From an uncultured Lachnospiraceae bacterium (GTDB taxonomy: Bacteria; Bacillota; Clostridia; Lachnospirales; Lachnospiraceae), in NCBI GenBank assembly GCA_951802115.1, contig CATOPL010000001.1, positions 186,001 through 250,000 of the forward strand: DNA of 64,000 nucleotides, in the 5' to 3' direction. This document shows positions 53,518-63,661 of the stretch, in pieces. A program made the translations under genes and the position numbers. The number at the start of each line of letters is the position of its first letter. Within the stretch, counting starts at the first letter, position 1. The notes under the pieces were generated by a model. It saw only the letters and a program-made list of their open reading frames with translations, ran no database searches and was not told the DNA's origin.

Positions 53518-56427
53518 TCAATAATACTGCTCAATATAATGATAAGCTTTATCAAATACTTCCTGATCCCTGATCCCATATTTCCGCCAGATAATCGTTC
53601 GCAGCTCTTTTTTTACTTCCTGCTGACCTGCGGTTGTTCTCTGCCAGCCATCAAATCGTACATATTTTACAATAGAATCAATATCGGCTACAATTCTCTC
53701 TACAATAATCGGAGTTTTTTCATTTCTGATCCCTTTAAAAAGCTCCGTCAAAGCTGCTTTTCCTTTATCTATCTCTTCCTCAGGGACCGTCTCTTTTTCT
53801 GCCTGAGCTGTCTCTTTTGCCAGTTCCAGCAACAATTTTAGAAACTCAATGCTCGTAACAAGTCCCTGTTGGTGCTTTTCCCGAAGCTGCTCCAGCTTCT
53901 CGCCCAGCTTTATGAACCGGACATCCCTGGAATGTCTGCGTATCCTTGCCACAAGATCAATCTCTACTTTCATCGTTACTTTCCGGAGATCTTTCTGTTT
54001 CTCAATAAACTCATCAATCAGCTCTGCATCCAGTGTCAAAATATCCATATCGTCGTGCACTTCTCCAACATCCAGATTTTCATGCACTAACTCCATGGTC
54101 TTGGCGCCCAACGCGGCCCAGATCAACCCTCCACGGCCGTCTGTCGGACGTACAGACTCATACACTCTGGTAAGCCATTGATAATCCGACTTGTACGGTT
54201 CGAAGCTTAAATCCGGTGACAGCGCTTCCCACGCTTTATTCAAAACCCTGTAATCCGCGCCAAATTCATCTTTCTCTTTATTTGTAGGAAGACACTCCTG
54301 CGCCGCCAGAAGCCCTTCCCACCCTTCTATTGTCCGATCAATTCCCAGAAAGTATTCCAGACATATGTGCATCAAAGCAGGAATTTCTTTTTTTACCTCT
54401 TCTATGTTAGTGATTACTTTTTTCATACTGGATTCATCAAAATCCAGCGCCTTTGCCACATTATCAAAAATACCGATATAATCGACAATCAGACCATGTG
54501 TCTTTCCCTCATTGTAGGTTCGATTCGTACGACAGATTGCCTGCAGAAGATTGTGATCCTTCATCGGTTTATCCAGATACATAACCTGCAGAATCGGGGC
54601 ATCAAATCCTGTAAGCAGCTTCGCCGTAACAATCACCAGTTTTAAAGGATGTTTTGGATCCCTGAACCGGTCAAGCAGCTTACCCTCTTCTGTTCTGTCA
54701 CGTCGATATGCCTTATACCTGTCTTCCTTGTCATTATTCGTGTCCATCACAATCGTTGACGCGTCTTCACCCAGCAGCTGATCCAGCTCTTCTTTATACA
54801 TCAGACAACACTCTCTGTCATAACAGACCACCTGACCTTTGTACCCATTCGGTTCTATTTTTTTCTGATAATGTTTTGCAATATGCCCGCATACTTTTTT
54901 AATTCGCTTCCTGTCATACATAATCGCTTTCATATTGACTCTGCGCGACAGCTCCGCTTTGTCCTCATCTGAAAGTTTTTCCGTCAGCAGATCAAACTCC
55001 TGATTGAGTTTTTCTTTATCCACATGCAGCTCTACCGGAACCGGTTCAAAATTCAGCGGCAGCGTCGCTTTGTCTCGGATGGATTCTGAGAAAGAATACC
55101 TGCTCATATATCCGCTTTTGTCTTCCACTGCGCCAAACGTATGAAATGTGTTTCGATCCAGCCGGTTGATCGGAGTACCTGTAAAACCAAAGAAAAATGC
55201 ATTGGGCAGCGCCTGTCTCATCTTCTCGCCCAGATTCCCTTCCTGCGACCGATGAGCTTCATCCACCATGACGATAATATTTTTTCTCTCATTCAGTGTC
55301 CTGTTTACATCCGCAAATTTAAATATGGTCGTGATCGCAATTTTTCTCTGATCTCCTGCAAAGAATGTTTCCAGTTTTTCCCTGCTTCCAAGGCTCTGCA
55401 GATTCGGAATGTCCGACGCATGAAACGTGGCTGTAATCTGTGTTTCCAGGTCAATGCGGTCGTCTACAATCACAACCGTGGGATTATGCAATTCCGGAAT
55501 CATCCTGAGTTTCTGTGCAGTAAAAACCATCAAAAGTGATTTCCCTGAGCCCTGAAAATGCCAGATCAACCCTTTCCGCGGGTATCCCTCTTTTACACGT
55601 TCTATGATCTGGTTAGCCGCTTCATATTGTTGATAGCGACATATAATTTTATATTTTCGGAACTTTTTGTCTGTAGCAAATATGGTAAAAAAACGAAAAA
55701 TATCCATCACCTTTTCCGGCATAAGCATATCCGCCAGTCTGACCTTCACATCTACCAGGCTGCCCTCTTTTTTATGCTCTCCGGTGTGCCATGGCCCCCA
55801 CATATCAACAGGCATACCGACAGAACCATACCGATAATATTTCCCCTCCGTCGCAAAATTAAATACATTTGATACAAACATACCTGGAATGCTTTTTTCG
55901 TAGGAAGCAACGTCTTCTGCTCCGTCCAGCCAGGTAATCGCACTGCGTACAGGAGTCTTCAGCTCCCCGATTACTAATGGAAACCCATTGACAAGGAGCA
56001 CAATATCCAGACGCTTCCCGTTTTCTGCCGAAGGATATATCCATTGATGAGTGACCACATATTCATTTAATTCCATTTCTTCTTTTGAAAGCGTGCCAAA
56101 GTAACGGATCGATACCGGCTTTCCGCCTTCTCCGAACGGAAACGAATTGTTTTCGAATATCAATTTCTTAAATGCTTCGTTCTGTGTTACCAGATTACTG
56201 CCGCTCGCAGTGAGAAACAGCGTCCGAATCCGATAAATCACCTCGTCCGCGCGGGATGGTTCTTCTGCAATCACCGGGTTCAGGCGGATCAAGGCAGACT
56301 TTACCATCGGCTCTACAAGGATATCCGTATGCCGACGCAAAAGCCTGTCCGCCTCGATATATTTCCAGCCGATATCTGTAAGCGTGCGAATCGTCAACTG
56401 CTCAATTGTGTTGTTTTCATTAAACAT
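53518..56427 (-). CDS. hsdR: Type I restriction enzyme R subunit, 969 aa
   Basis: The motor and nuclease subunit. An N-terminal PD-(D/E)xK nuclease (LDIVLLVNGFPLVIGELKTP) is followed by a helicase with QGSGKSLLM, VDEAHRSQEG (DEAH box), and TGFDAPILQVMYLDKP. The C-terminal region should contact the methylase. I set the ATG at 56427 behind AGGGGGG. Last gene of the hsdM-hsdM-hsdS-hsdR operon. No frameshift is seen. Confidence 0.95.
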   Translation of the reverse strand: MFNENNTIEQLTIRTLTDIGWKYIEADRLLRRHTDILVEPMVKSALIRLNPVIAEEPSRADEVIYRIRTLFLTASGSNLVTQNEAFKKLIFENNSFPFGEGGKPVSIRYFGTLSKEEMELNEYVVTHQWIYPSAENGKRLDIVLLVNGFPLVIGELKTPVRSAITWLDGAEDVASYEKSIPGMFVSNVFNFATEGKYYRYGSVGMPVDMWGPWHTGEHKKEGSLVDVKVRLADMLMPEKVMDIFRFFTIFATDKKFRKYKIICRYQQYEAANQIIERVKEGYPRKGLIWHFQGSGKSLLMVFTAQKLRMIPELHNPTVVIVDDRIDLETQITATFHASDIPNLQSLGSREKLETFFAGDQRKIAITTIFKFADVNRTLNERKNIIVMVDEAHRSQEGNLGEKMRQALPNAFFFGFTGTPINRLDRNTFHTFGAVEDKSGYMSRYSFSESIRDKATLPLNFEPVPVELHVDKEKLNQEFDLLTEKLSDEDKAELSRRVNMKAIMYDRKRIKKVCGHIAKHYQKKIEPNGYKGQVVCYDRECCLMYKEELDQLLGEDASTIVMDTNNDKEDRYKAYRRDRTEEGKLLDRFRDPKHPLKLVIVTAKLLTGFDAPILQVMYLDKPMKDHNLLQAICRTNRTYNEGKTHGLIVDYIGIFDNVAKALDFDESSMKKVITNIEEVKKEIPALMHICLEYFLGIDRTIEGWEGLLAAQECLPTNKEKDEFGADYRVLNKAWEALSPDLSFEPYKSDYQWLTRVYESVRPTDGRGGLIWAALGAKTMELVHENLDVGEVHDDMDILTLDAELIDEFIEKQKDLRKVTMKVEIDLVARIRRHSRDVRFIKLGEKLEQLREKHQQGLVTSIEFLKLLLELAKETAQAEKETVPEEEIDKGKAALTELFKGIRNEKTPIIVERIVADIDSIVKYVRFDGWQRTTAGQQEVKKELRTIIWRKYGIRDQEVFDKAYHYIEQYY

Positions 56428-56495
56428 AAGTCCCCCCTGCAAACATAAGCGATTGACAGAAAATTTTGATTTATGCTGCCATATCAAAAATTAAC

Positions 56496-57566
56496 TTACC
56501 CGAGATTGTCCGCCATTATTTTTTTGTATATCGCGTTCAAATCCGCCATCGCTCTCTCTAATTCTGATTTTGACTGATCAGTCTGGCGAACAAAGGCAGC
56601 AAATTGTTTCTGTAATTCTATAGGAGGTATGCTTATCAGCAATTTCTTCAATAGTTTGAAATGACGATTATAGCCCATATTGGGGATGTTCGCTGTTCTG
56701 AGTTCATGCAAAAGAAAAATATAATCTAAATCTTTACGTTTTACCTTCAAAAGTTTAACTCCATCTGCTCCAAGGAAAAAGGGTTGATCGGCATACTTGA
56801 GAATCCTTGTATGATCTCCAAAAATAATCGCTGGAACTTTCTTGTACAGACCCTCTGTATCATTCCAATATCCAGCTATGTATTCCTGACCCTGGTCATA
56901 AATCGGAAATGAGCCTGTTGGCAAATAGTCAGCCTTCTGAATCTTGGTTCCATGCCTGGTTGCGTCTGTCACGGCAACATCAAAAGGCACTTTTTCCCAT
57001 GGGGTTTCTTCTGTAAATACATCCCCAAACATCTCAACAAACCGCGCTTTCACCAATTCATCCGTCTTCTGCAGCAACCTTTTATACGCTTCCACTGTGT
57101 CATTCACCGCCCACAGTGCTTTAGCTAATTTACGCTGTTCATTCAAACATGGAAGCTCAAATTCCAGAACCTTCAGGTCACTCCAGTTTATGGTAGGCGA
57201 AAGAGAACCAACTGATATTTTTATAGCAGCATCCAGAAAATAATCAGAACTGATAAATAAGGGAAAAAAATCTTTATCTATTACATCTTCTTTGGGACGA
57301 AGCACCATGCCATGTGCGGAGAAAACCCCATCGAAGGGAGCGATCGCCACTTTTTTCTGATATGCCCGGCGTTTCCCAAACAGCACATCTCCTTTTTTCA
57401 TAATCAATTTTTCCCCTTTGGGCGCAATATCCGACCCAAATCGGGTAACATTCAGACAGCCTGGATCTAAATGCTCTAACCCAATATAGGTGAATCTGTC
57501 TTCTTCCGTCGGCTTTTTCTTATCTGTATTGTTAACTGCTATTTCCTCAAAGCAATACTTTGCCAT
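56496..57566 (-). CDS. hsdS: Type I restriction specificity subunit HsdS, 356 aa
   Basis: Two target-recognition domains separated by coiled coils (about residues 150-170 and 315-350). The first domain spans the N-terminal half (SPTINWSDLKVLEFELP), the second follows WEKVPFDVAV. The DNA target cannot be read from sequence. Length is a little short but both domains look complete. Upstream of hsdR by 68 nt. Confidence 0.9.
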   Translation of the reverse strand: MAKYCFEEIAVNNTDKKKPTEEDRFTYIGLEHLDPGCLNVTRFGSDIAPKGEKLIMKKGDVLFGKRRAYQKKVAIAPFDGVFSAHGMVLRPKEDVIDKDFFPLFISSDYFLDAAIKISVGSLSPTINWSDLKVLEFELPCLNEQRKLAKALWAVNDTVEAYKRLLQKTDELVKARFVEMFGDVFTEETPWEKVPFDVAVTDATRHGTKIQKADYLPTGSFPIYDQGQEYIAGYWNDTEGLYKKVPAIIFGDHTRILKYADQPFFLGADGVKLLKVKRKDLDYIFLLHELRTANIPNMGYNRHFKLLKKLLISIPPIELQKQFAAFVRQTDQSKSELERAMADLNAIYKKIMADNLG

Positions 57567-57604
57567 AATTAATTCTCTTTCGTATTAATTTCAAGAGTTC
57601 TGAT

Positions 57605-57681
57605 CGTGTCTGAAAATTGCTTTTCATTGGCTGTGCGTTGTAATTTGCAGAAGTTCTGTGCCAAATGAATTTTCAAACACG
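57605..57681. repeat. Dispersed repeat copy 3 forming an inverted repeat between hsdS and the second hsdM
   Basis: The left arm CGTGTCTGAAAATT (57605-57618) pairs with AATTTTCAAACACG (57668-57681) with one mismatch; the right arm includes the stop codon of the second hsdM. The first ~20 nt resemble the repeats at 4068 and 20683. Confidence 0.5.
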
Positions 57682-59169
57682 CTCTAATTTCGTTTCCAGC
57701 ATCTGATTCAACCGCGTATAATACATCCTCATTCTGTCAGATGACCGCTTCCAACTGTCATATCTCTGTTTTACCGTTCGAATATCCATTTCTACTGTTC
57801 CTTTTTCATTTTTCAGATAAAGCGAAATGTTCAGCGAGAAATCATTTTTCTCAATTTCATCTCTCCGGACCATTCTGGCAAAATCGTCGTCTCTTTCATA
57901 TTCTTCGTATGCTTTCACAATTTTCTGAATATGCTGCACCGTCAGGTAGCTCTGCGCATTTTTTCGTTCCACTTCCTGAACGGCATTGATAAACAAAACG
58001 GTTCCCCGGCGTTCTGCCTTCTTACTTGTTCGGCAGATCACAATACACGCTTCCATGGGAGAATTATAAAACAGATTTGGTCCCAGGCCGATCACACATT
58101 CCAGATTATCACTTCGCACCAGCTTTTCCCTCATATTCCGCTCTTCTTTCCGAAACAAAACTCCATGTGGGAACAAAATAGCACATCTGCCTGTATTCTT
58201 ATCCATACTTTTCAAAATATGCTGTAAAAAGACATAGTCCGCCCGCCCCTGCGGCGGAACTCCCAAAAAATTACGTCCATACTTATCGCCGACAAACGCT
58301 TCCCGGTCCCACTGGCTGATGGAATAGGGCGGATTTGCCAGTATCAAATCAAACTGCTTCAGTCGACCACCTTCTATAAACGCCGGTTCTTTTAATGTAT
58401 CGCCGTTTACAATCTGAAAATCCTTCACGCCATGCAGAAACAGATTCATCCTTCCAATCGCTGAAGTAAGCGCATTGATCTCCTGCCCGTATACAGACAC
58501 ATTTCTCCACTCTTTTTTCTGTTCTTTCAGACAGGCAATGGCTGAAATCAGCATTCCTGCGCTTCCGCAGGTAGGATCATAGATCGATTCCCCTGATTCC
58601 GGCCGCAGCATTTCTGTCATCAGGTGCACCACTGTCCGATTGGTATAAAATTCCTGCGCTGTATGTCCGCTGTCGTCCGCAAATTTTTTAATCAGATATT
58701 CATAACCCTGCCCGAGTTCATCCTCCGGGCAGTTCTCCAAAGACAATGTTCTGGAACTGAAATGTTCCAGCAGTTCTTTTAACAGCCTGTCCGGCAGCCT
58801 GCTTTTATTCGTCCAGGCGGCTTCTCCGAAAATACCGCCCAGTTTTTCCATATTTGCCTGCTCTACTTTGTGAAAAGCCTCTACAAGTGCCGAACCTACA
58901 TTTTCCGCAACCATACGCACATCATTCCAGTGATAACCTTTTGGCACCATAAAATGATGATTTTCTTCCCACTCCAGCGCTTCTTCCTCGCCGTCAAAGT
59001 CAAGCAAGATCTGTCTGCATTCTTCATCATACACATCACAGATTCTTTTGAAAAACAGAAGCGGAAATATGTACTGCTTATAAGCTCCCGCATCAATATT
59101 GGTCCGCAGTAGTACCGCTGAGTTCCACAAATACGATTGTAACTCTTCAATACTGATCCTTTTACTCAA
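57673..59169 (-). CDS. hsdM: Type I DNA methyltransferase subunit HsdM, second copy, 498 aa
   Basis: An adenine-N6 methylase. AdoMet motif I reads DPTCGSAGML and the catalytic motif IV is NPPY. It starts with TTG at 59169, overlapping the TGA stop of the first hsdM (TTGA), with GGAGG 9 nt upstream, so translation is coupled. It differs widely from the first copy (motif I DPAAGTGGML, NPPF there), so it is not a recent duplicate. The 3' end lies inside a repeat. Confidence 0.9.
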   Translation of the reverse strand: MSKRISIEELQSYLWNSAVLLRTNIDAGAYKQYIFPLLFFKRICDVYDEECRQILLDFDGEEEALEWEENHHFMVPKGYHWNDVRMVAENVGSALVEAFHKVEQANMEKLGGIFGEAAWTNKSRLPDRLLKELLEHFSSRTLSLENCPEDELGQGYEYLIKKFADDSGHTAQEFYTNRTVVHLMTEMLRPESGESIYDPTCGSAGMLISAIACLKEQKKEWRNVSVYGQEINALTSAIGRMNLFLHGVKDFQIVNGDTLKEPAFIEGGRLKQFDLILANPPYSISQWDREAFVGDKYGRNFLGVPPQGRADYVFLQHILKSMDKNTGRCAILFPHGVLFRKEERNMREKLVRSDNLECVIGLGPNLFYNSPMEACIVICRTSKKAERRGTVLFINAVQEVERKNAQSYLTVQHIQKIVKAYEEYERDDDFARMVRRDEIEKNDFSLNISLYLKNEKGTVEMDIRTVKQRYDSWKRSSDRMRMYYTRLNQMLETKLERV

Positions 59170-60713
59170 TGTACATATCCTCCATTTTCCAAAAGCCTGC
59201 TCATTCGTTCCTCTGCCCTGCACACTTCTTCCAACGCTTCATAATACTGTTTTCGGATTTCCGACGGCGCTATCATTTCTTCTTTCTTCTTCTCAATATA
59301 ATTATTGACCGCCAATGTATACCCTTTGTCTTTTATTTCTTTTATTGTAACGATTTTTGATCTCTCGGTCACATTTTCGTAAGCTTTATAAAACGAATAT
59401 ATCTCTTTTACATTTTCGTCGCTGAGTAAATTTTGCGCTCTCTGAGGCGTATACATTTTAGACGCGTCAATCAGACAGATTTTTCCTTTGTGATCGGTTT
59501 CCTTGCTGTTATTGAGCAACAGTATACAGGCCGATACCCCTGTAGAATAAAAAATTCCACCGGCCAGCGTGATAACGCACTCCAGCTTATCTGACAGTAT
59601 CAGCCGCTTTCTCACTTCTCCATCCTGTCCGCCCCTAAACAGTACTCCTTGCGGAAGAACGACTGCACATCTGCCCTTTTCTTCATCCATTGACTTTATC
59701 ATATGTTGAAGCCAGGCACAGTCACCGTTCGAATCCGACAGGCTCCCCCACATGTTCCTGCCAAAATTATCTGATGCAAACTGCTCCGCCCCCCAGTTCT
59801 TTAAAGAAAAAGGGGGATTGGCGATTACACAGTCAAATGTTTTCAGTTTTCCGCTTTCCAGATAATTTGGCGAGCGCAGCGTATCTCCCTGAGTTACCTG
59901 AAAGTCCCTTGCCCCATGCAGGAAGAGGTTCATCCGCGCGATTGCAGAAGTAGCAAGATTCTTTTCCTGACCATAGATTCTTCCATAGGTCCGTCTGTCG
60001 CCTTTCATATGTTGAATCGCCTCGATCAGCATACCTCCGGTACCCGCCGCCGGATCGTAAACCGTCTCTCCTGGTTCCGGTGACAAAAGTCTGATCATCA
60101 GCCGCACCACCGATCTGGGCGTGTAAAACTCCCCTGCATTTTTCTTGGACAGATCGGCAAATTTTTTGATCAGAAACTCATAGGCATCTCCCATGATATC
60201 CGCCGGATAATCATGATTTCCCACCCGAATACCGGACATATGTTCCACCAGATTTTTCAGCCTTTCATCCGACAGTTTCGACTTATCGGTCCAGGTTGCA
60301 TCGTCAAAACTGGAAAACACGCCGTTTAGCGTATCCGGGTTAGCCCGTTCAATCCCGTTCATTGCTGCGGCAATGGCAAGTCCTACGTCTGTACTGACAG
60401 CGCGAACATCCTTCCAGTGACAGCCCTTCGGAATCACAAATCTGTGATTTTCCGGAAAAGCTGCATATTCTTCGTCTCCGCCGGAAACTTCCAGCGCCTC
60501 CTGCATTTCCTCATCGTATACATCAGACAGTCTCTTAAAAAACAGAACAGGTGTCACATAGCTTTTATACTCGTCCTGATTAATCGGGCCGCGCAGAATA
60601 TTACAGCATTCAAAAATATGTGAGAACAGCTTTTGACTGGTTGTCTCTTCTTTTTCATCTGCTGTTCTTTTCAAACTTCTCTGTTTCCCGTTGCTCTTTA
60701 TCTTCTGTGCCAC
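59166..60713 (-). CDS. hsdM: Type I DNA methyltransferase subunit HsdM, first copy, 515 aa
   Basis: An adenine-N6 methylase with N-terminal helical domain (INQDEYKSYVTPVLFFKRLSD), AdoMet motif I DPAAGTGGML and motif IV NPPF. A longer, basic N-terminal tail is present. The start is GTG at 60713 with AAGGAG upstream (11 nt). It lies 22 nt downstream of the Methyltransf_32-type gene and opens the restriction operon. Both motif sets look intact. Confidence 0.9.
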   Translation of the reverse strand: MAQKIKSNGKQRSLKRTADEKEETTSQKLFSHIFECCNILRGPINQDEYKSYVTPVLFFKRLSDVYDEEMQEALEVSGGDEEYAAFPENHRFVIPKGCHWKDVRAVSTDVGLAIAAAMNGIERANPDTLNGVFSSFDDATWTDKSKLSDERLKNLVEHMSGIRVGNHDYPADIMGDAYEFLIKKFADLSKKNAGEFYTPRSVVRLMIRLLSPEPGETVYDPAAGTGGMLIEAIQHMKGDRRTYGRIYGQEKNLATSAIARMNLFLHGARDFQVTQGDTLRSPNYLESGKLKTFDCVIANPPFSLKNWGAEQFASDNFGRNMWGSLSDSNGDCAWLQHMIKSMDEEKGRCAVVLPQGVLFRGGQDGEVRKRLILSDKLECVITLAGGIFYSTGVSACILLLNNSKETDHKGKICLIDASKMYTPQRAQNLLSDENVKEIYSFYKAYENVTERSKIVTIKEIKDKGYTLAVNNYIEKKKEEMIAPSEIRKQYYEALEEVCRAEERMSRLLENGGYVH

Positions 60714-60735
60714 TTTAGAATCTGCTCCTTCCCGT

Positions 60736-61959
60736 CTATCGTTTTGCAGAACGATGCCTCTGGAGCGTGTCTGAAAATCTTTCGTCCGAAAACAAAAGCT
60801 GATCCAGTGTCGGCTTCAGAGCAAACGTTTTTTTCAGCTCCTCCACTTCCCGCAAAGCATCCTCCTTCACTGGCTTTGGAATGACCGTCCGTACTGCACG
60901 GATCAGAATATTCTTGGGTGTATGAGATAAATCCACAAATTCCAGAAGCTGTGTTTTATAACCACAGGCGGTTAAAAGATTTCCCCGGATGGCATCCGTC
61001 ATAAGCGCCGCCGTTCGTTCCTGTACAATCCCATAACGAGTCAGAATGGAAAGCTTTTCACTTTTTATCTGCCGGTTCAGTTCATGCTGACAGCAGGGCA
61101 CAGAGAAGATCAGCCCGGCTTTCCAGCGAACTGCATGATAAAGCGCATAGTCGGTAGCCGTGTCGCAGGCGTGGAGAGAGACGACTATGTCCACCGGATA
61201 CGGACAGTCATAGCCGCTGATATCCCCCACCTCAAAATGCAGTCCGTGATAGCCGTATTTCTCTGCTGCCCGGTTGCAGTTTCTGATGACTTCCTCTTTC
61301 AGATCCAGGCCGGTAATCCGGACATTGAGCTTTTTTATTACGGTCAGATAATAGTAGATGATAAAAGTCAGATAAGATTTTCCGCATCCGAAGTCGACGA
61401 CGGTAATGGTATGATCTTGCGGCAGATTTTCGATCTCATCATCAATCAGTTCCACAAAACGGTTGATCTGTCTGTACTTATCGGACATGGAACGAACTAC
61501 TTTTCCCTCCGCCGTGAAGATGCCCATATCCACCAGCGGCGGAATCACAGTCCCTTCTTCAAGAATATAATGCTTTTTCCGGTTGTGTACATTCTTTTCC
61601 TTTGGGGCCTGCGATATTCTCTTTTTCTGAAAAGAAGCTCTCCCCCCTTTGGAAATACGAATGCTATACTCCCATTCTCCATTCCAGGCATTGCACTGAC
61701 GAAAAGCAGAAGACAGGGCTTCCAGCAAAAAAGCCCCCACCCTGTCTTCTGTCAGATTCTCATGAAACACCTGTTTCTCTGTATATTGTTCCGCCTGCCA
61801 GACGGAGGACAAACGATTAAGAACGATTTTCCGGTACTGTCGTTTTTCTCCTTCGCCCTCTGTCACCGTCTTTTTCACATTGCTCAAAATAATTTTATAA
61901 GGCTGTGCCTCGATCAGTCCTGCTGCCATCTGCCGCAGATTCTGTTCTGTTTCTTTCAT
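60736..61959 (-). CDS. SAM-dependent methyltransferase, Methyltransf_32-type, 407 aa
   Basis: The methyltransferase fold is in the middle, with motif I VVDFGCGKSYLTF and the later VVSLHACDTATD and VPCCQHEL, typical of the Methyltransf_32/GSTCD-like group. The target (RNA, protein or DNA) is unknown. Its GGGAG ribosome binding site is built from the last codons of the Hsp70 gene, three nt away, so the two genes are tightly linked. Confidence 0.85.
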   Translation of the reverse strand: MKETEQNLRQMAAGLIEAQPYKIILSNVKKTVTEGEGEKRQYRKIVLNRLSSVWQAEQYTEKQVFHENLTEDRVGAFLLEALSSAFRQCNAWNGEWEYSIRISKGGRASFQKKRISQAPKEKNVHNRKKHYILEEGTVIPPLVDMGIFTAEGKVVRSMSDKYRQINRFVELIDDEIENLPQDHTITVVDFGCGKSYLTFIIYYYLTVIKKLNVRITGLDLKEEVIRNCNRAAEKYGYHGLHFEVGDISGYDCPYPVDIVVSLHACDTATDYALYHAVRWKAGLIFSVPCCQHELNRQIKSEKLSILTRYGIVQERTAALMTDAIRGNLLTACGYKTQLLEFVDLSHTPKNILIRAVRTVIPKPVKEDALREVEELKKTFALKPTLDQLLFSDERFSDTLQRHRSAKR

Positions 61960-61962
61960 GAA

Positions 61963-63657
61963 TTACTCCCATTCGTCCAGTTTTTCCAGGAATTCAATCA
62001 GTTCCTGTTTGGTCTGCGCGATCTGTTCCTGGTCGTAAGAGTTCAATGCATGTTCAAACTTTCGCAGCACCTGCTCCACCTGCGCGCGTTTATAGCCCAG
62101 ACTCTCCTCATAGATCCGTTCACCGCGCAGCAGAAGCACTTTATTTTCTTCTTTGTCCCGGGGATGGATTTTCAGATAGGACAGTGTTTCCAAACGCTCC
62201 TCTATCTCTTCCTCACTCATATCCAGATCCCGGTCTTTGAACACCTGACGAATCTTTTTCCCGCTGGAAATCACTTTTACTTCTACTTCCAGAATCGAAT
62301 TGATATCATAAGTATAAGTCACATCTACCGCTTCCTCTCCCGCCTTGTTGGCAGGAACGTCAATCAGCAGCTCTCCCAGAGACAGATTATTGACTGCAAA
62401 ACGACTCTCTCCCTGCAGAATGTGAATTCTGATTTTTGTTTGGTTGTCGCGAACCGTATACAAACGCTCAGTCCGGCTGGCAGGAATAACGGTATTTCTC
62501 TCAATAATCGGAAGAAACACCCCGTTTTCAAACCGGTGCTCTTCATATTCTCTTACCACTTCCGTTCCCAGCGTAAACGGACATACATCTGTCAGAATCA
62601 CTTCCCGGATTCCTTCTCTTCGTTCCTTCATCGCCGCCTGAACAGCCGCGCCCAGAGCTACCGTCTCATCCGGGTTCAGGTTGGTATCCGGAATCATATG
62701 AAACAGCTTTCCTGCAAATTTCCGGATCACCGGCGACTTGGTCGCGCCGCCTACCAGCACCACTTTATCGATGTCTGACAGCCTGATATGCGCATCCTTT
62801 AAACTTCTCTTTACAGGCTGACGAATACGTTCCAGAAGCTCCTCGCACGCTTCTTCATAATCGGCAAGCTCTACGGAAAGCGCATACTCTTCTCCATTGA
62901 TATTGCACTGCATCTTCGACGTACGGGCAGAACCAAACCCCATTTTACACAGTTCCGCCTGCTTGCGGATATGTTTAGCCGACTTTTCATTTAAAGTAAA
63001 ACGGTTGATCTGCGAAAATTTATCGTAAAACATCTTTTCCAGCACCGCCGTAAAATCTTCTCCTCCAAGAAAATTATCGCCGGCCACTGCATGAACCTCC
63101 AGAATGGTATCATACAGTTCCAGAATCGAGACGTCAAAGGTCCCTCCTCCCAGGTCAAAGACCAGAAACCTTGCCTGACCTTTCTGCTGCCACAGGCCAT
63201 AGGCAATGGCCGCCGCCGTAGGCTCACTGATAATGCGCTCCACTTTCAGACCCGCCAGTTCTCCCGCACGCTTCGTGGCACGCCTTCTGGCATCATTAAA
63301 ATAAGCCGGTACACTGATGACCGCTTCGGTCACCGGCTCCTGCAGATATGCTTCCGCATCTTCTTTTAAAAACCGAAGAACAAAGGACGAAAGCTCTTCC
63401 GCAGTAAAGGACTTATCTCCCAGAGAAAATTTTTTACTGCTTCCCATACTTCTTTTAAACAGCGATGCCCCGCTGCCCGGACACAGAAGCATCCGTTCCA
63501 TGGCAGATTCTCCCACATAGATCTGCCCTTCTTCGCCAATGCTCACCACCGACGGCGTCATGGATTTTCCCAGCCGGTTCGGTATAATCTTCGGGCCGTC
63601 TTCCGTATAATACGCCACGAGACTGTTCGTGGTCCCAAGATCAATTCCTACTATCAT
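61963..63657 (-). CDS. Hsp70-family chaperone, HscC/DnaK-like, 564 aa
   Basis: The ATPase has the DnaK phosphate 1 motif IVGIDLGTTNSLVAY, VFDLGGGTFDVSIL and VVLVGGATKSPVIR. The substrate-binding part is present but shorter than in DnaK, and the length resembles HscC (Hsc62). It should work with a J-domain protein; the upstream partial gene is a candidate partner. Only AAGGAG is seen, 14 nt before the ATG. Confidence 0.88.
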   Translation of the reverse strand: MIVGIDLGTTNSLVAYYTEDGPKIIPNRLGKSMTPSVVSIGEEGQIYVGESAMERMLLCPGSGASLFKRSMGSSKKFSLGDKSFTAEELSSFVLRFLKEDAEAYLQEPVTEAVISVPAYFNDARRRATKRAGELAGLKVERIISEPTAAAIAYGLWQQKGQARFLVFDLGGGTFDVSILELYDTILEVHAVAGDNFLGGEDFTAVLEKMFYDKFSQINRFTLNEKSAKHIRKQAELCKMGFGSARTSKMQCNINGEEYALSVELADYEEACEELLERIRQPVKRSLKDAHIRLSDIDKVVLVGGATKSPVIRKFAGKLFHMIPDTNLNPDETVALGAAVQAAMKERREGIREVILTDVCPFTLGTEVVREYEEHRFENGVFLPIIERNTVIPASRTERLYTVRDNQTKIRIHILQGESRFAVNNLSLGELLIDVPANKAGEEAVDVTYTYDINSILEVEVKVISSGKKIRQVFKDRDLDMSEEEIEERLETLSYLKIHPRDKEENKVLLLRGERIYEESLGYKRAQVEQVLRKFEHALNSYDQEQIAQTKQELIEFLEKLDEWE

Positions 63658-63661
63658 CTGT

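Noticed and set aside
61084-62778. A 564-aa plus-strand frame across the methyltransferase and Hsp70 genes
   Set aside because: Antisense to two well-supported genes; composition and lack of motifs mark it as a reverse-strand shadow.
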